Shown here in pieces: positions 25,665-25,683 of a stretch of 25,683 nt of DNA. Origin of the DNA: Polymyxa betae (taxonomy: Eukaryota; Endomyxa; Phytomyxea; Plasmodiophorida; Plasmodiophoridae); the NCBI GenBank assembly GCA_003693705.1, contig RBZT01000803.1, positions 5,698-31,380 on the forward strand. Reading direction: 5' to 3'. Each line of letters begins with the position of its first letter. The stretch's first letter is position 1. The notes beneath the pieces were generated by a model. The model saw nothing but the letters and a program-made list of their open reading frames with translations, made no database searches and had not been told where the DNA came from. The translations under genes and the position numbers were made by a program.

Positions 25665-25683
25665 CGCTTTCATCAACATTCCA

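Noticed and set aside
1-25683. CRISPR arrays, bacterial operons, phage genes.
   Set aside because: No regularly spaced repeats or prokaryotic gene organisation; introns, a chromodomain and eukaryotic transposon families point the other way.

Overview
The window reads as eukaryotic nuclear DNA that is almost entirely mobile-element sequence. The families are Ty1/Copia and Ty3/Gypsy retrotransposons, three different PIF/Harbinger DNA transposons, pogo-like Tc1/mariner relatives, and small non-autonomous elements. Two introns of 50 and 60 nt can be inferred, and there are two short interstitial CCCTAA telomere-type arrays. A chromodomain-bearing Gypsy element and a Copia element with a half-tRNA primer site are also present. 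Together these suggest an early-diverging fungus (chytrid-like) or a similar microbial eukaryote. That placement is inference only; no rRNA, tRNA or clear host housekeeping gene is visible.

Layout. 1-1608 (minus): GC-rich Copia gag remnant with a CCHC knuckle. 1729-2430 (minus) and 2725-3549 (plus): two homologous Gypsy gag genes facing away from each other. The plus-strand one belongs to a decayed chromovirus running to about 7737 (gag, protease end, integrase, GPY/F module, chromodomain; reverse transcriptase deleted). Its integrase is split by Harbinger-1 (4572-7009). 8097-9739: Harbinger-2, whose DDE domain is open and complete. 9767-10930: an 88-bp direct repeat, a telomere-like tract and orphan reading frames. 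11438-14028: a complete-ended Copia deletion derivative with 161-bp LTRs and a 5-bp target duplication. 14189-14598: a TA-flanked MITE. 15213-18050: Harbinger-3 with a TTA target duplication, inserted into an unrecognised minus-strand coding-like sequence. 18560-20490 (minus): two Copia pol fragments. 20490-21090 (minus): Gypsy reverse-transcriptase fragment. 21090-22677 (minus): pogo-like transposase, split by a 552-bp TA-flanked MITE that carries telomere-like repeats. 22680-24390: GC-rich, unrecognised tract with GGIGSDA-type repeats. 24661-25142 (plus): a second, different pogo-like transposase fragment. To the end: nothing recognised.

Relations. The Harbinger elements share one plan: a plus-strand DDE transposase and a minus-strand accessory gene meet tail to tail. 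In Harbinger-1 and -3 the accessory gene is recognisably Myb/SANT-like, matching the two-protein system known for PIF/Harbinger. Nesting gives relative ages: Harbinger-1 is younger than the chromovirus, the telomere-motif MITE is younger than the pogo element, and Harbinger-3 is younger than the sequence it splits. Apart from the Harbinger-2 transposase, nearly every coding region carries stops or frameshifts, so most of the window is a transposon graveyard. I did not find a convincing new multi-gene system. The most unusual items are the convergent Harbinger plan, the pogo/Gypsy/Copia junctions on one strand, the telomere-motif MITE and the unidentified GC-rich repeat protein.
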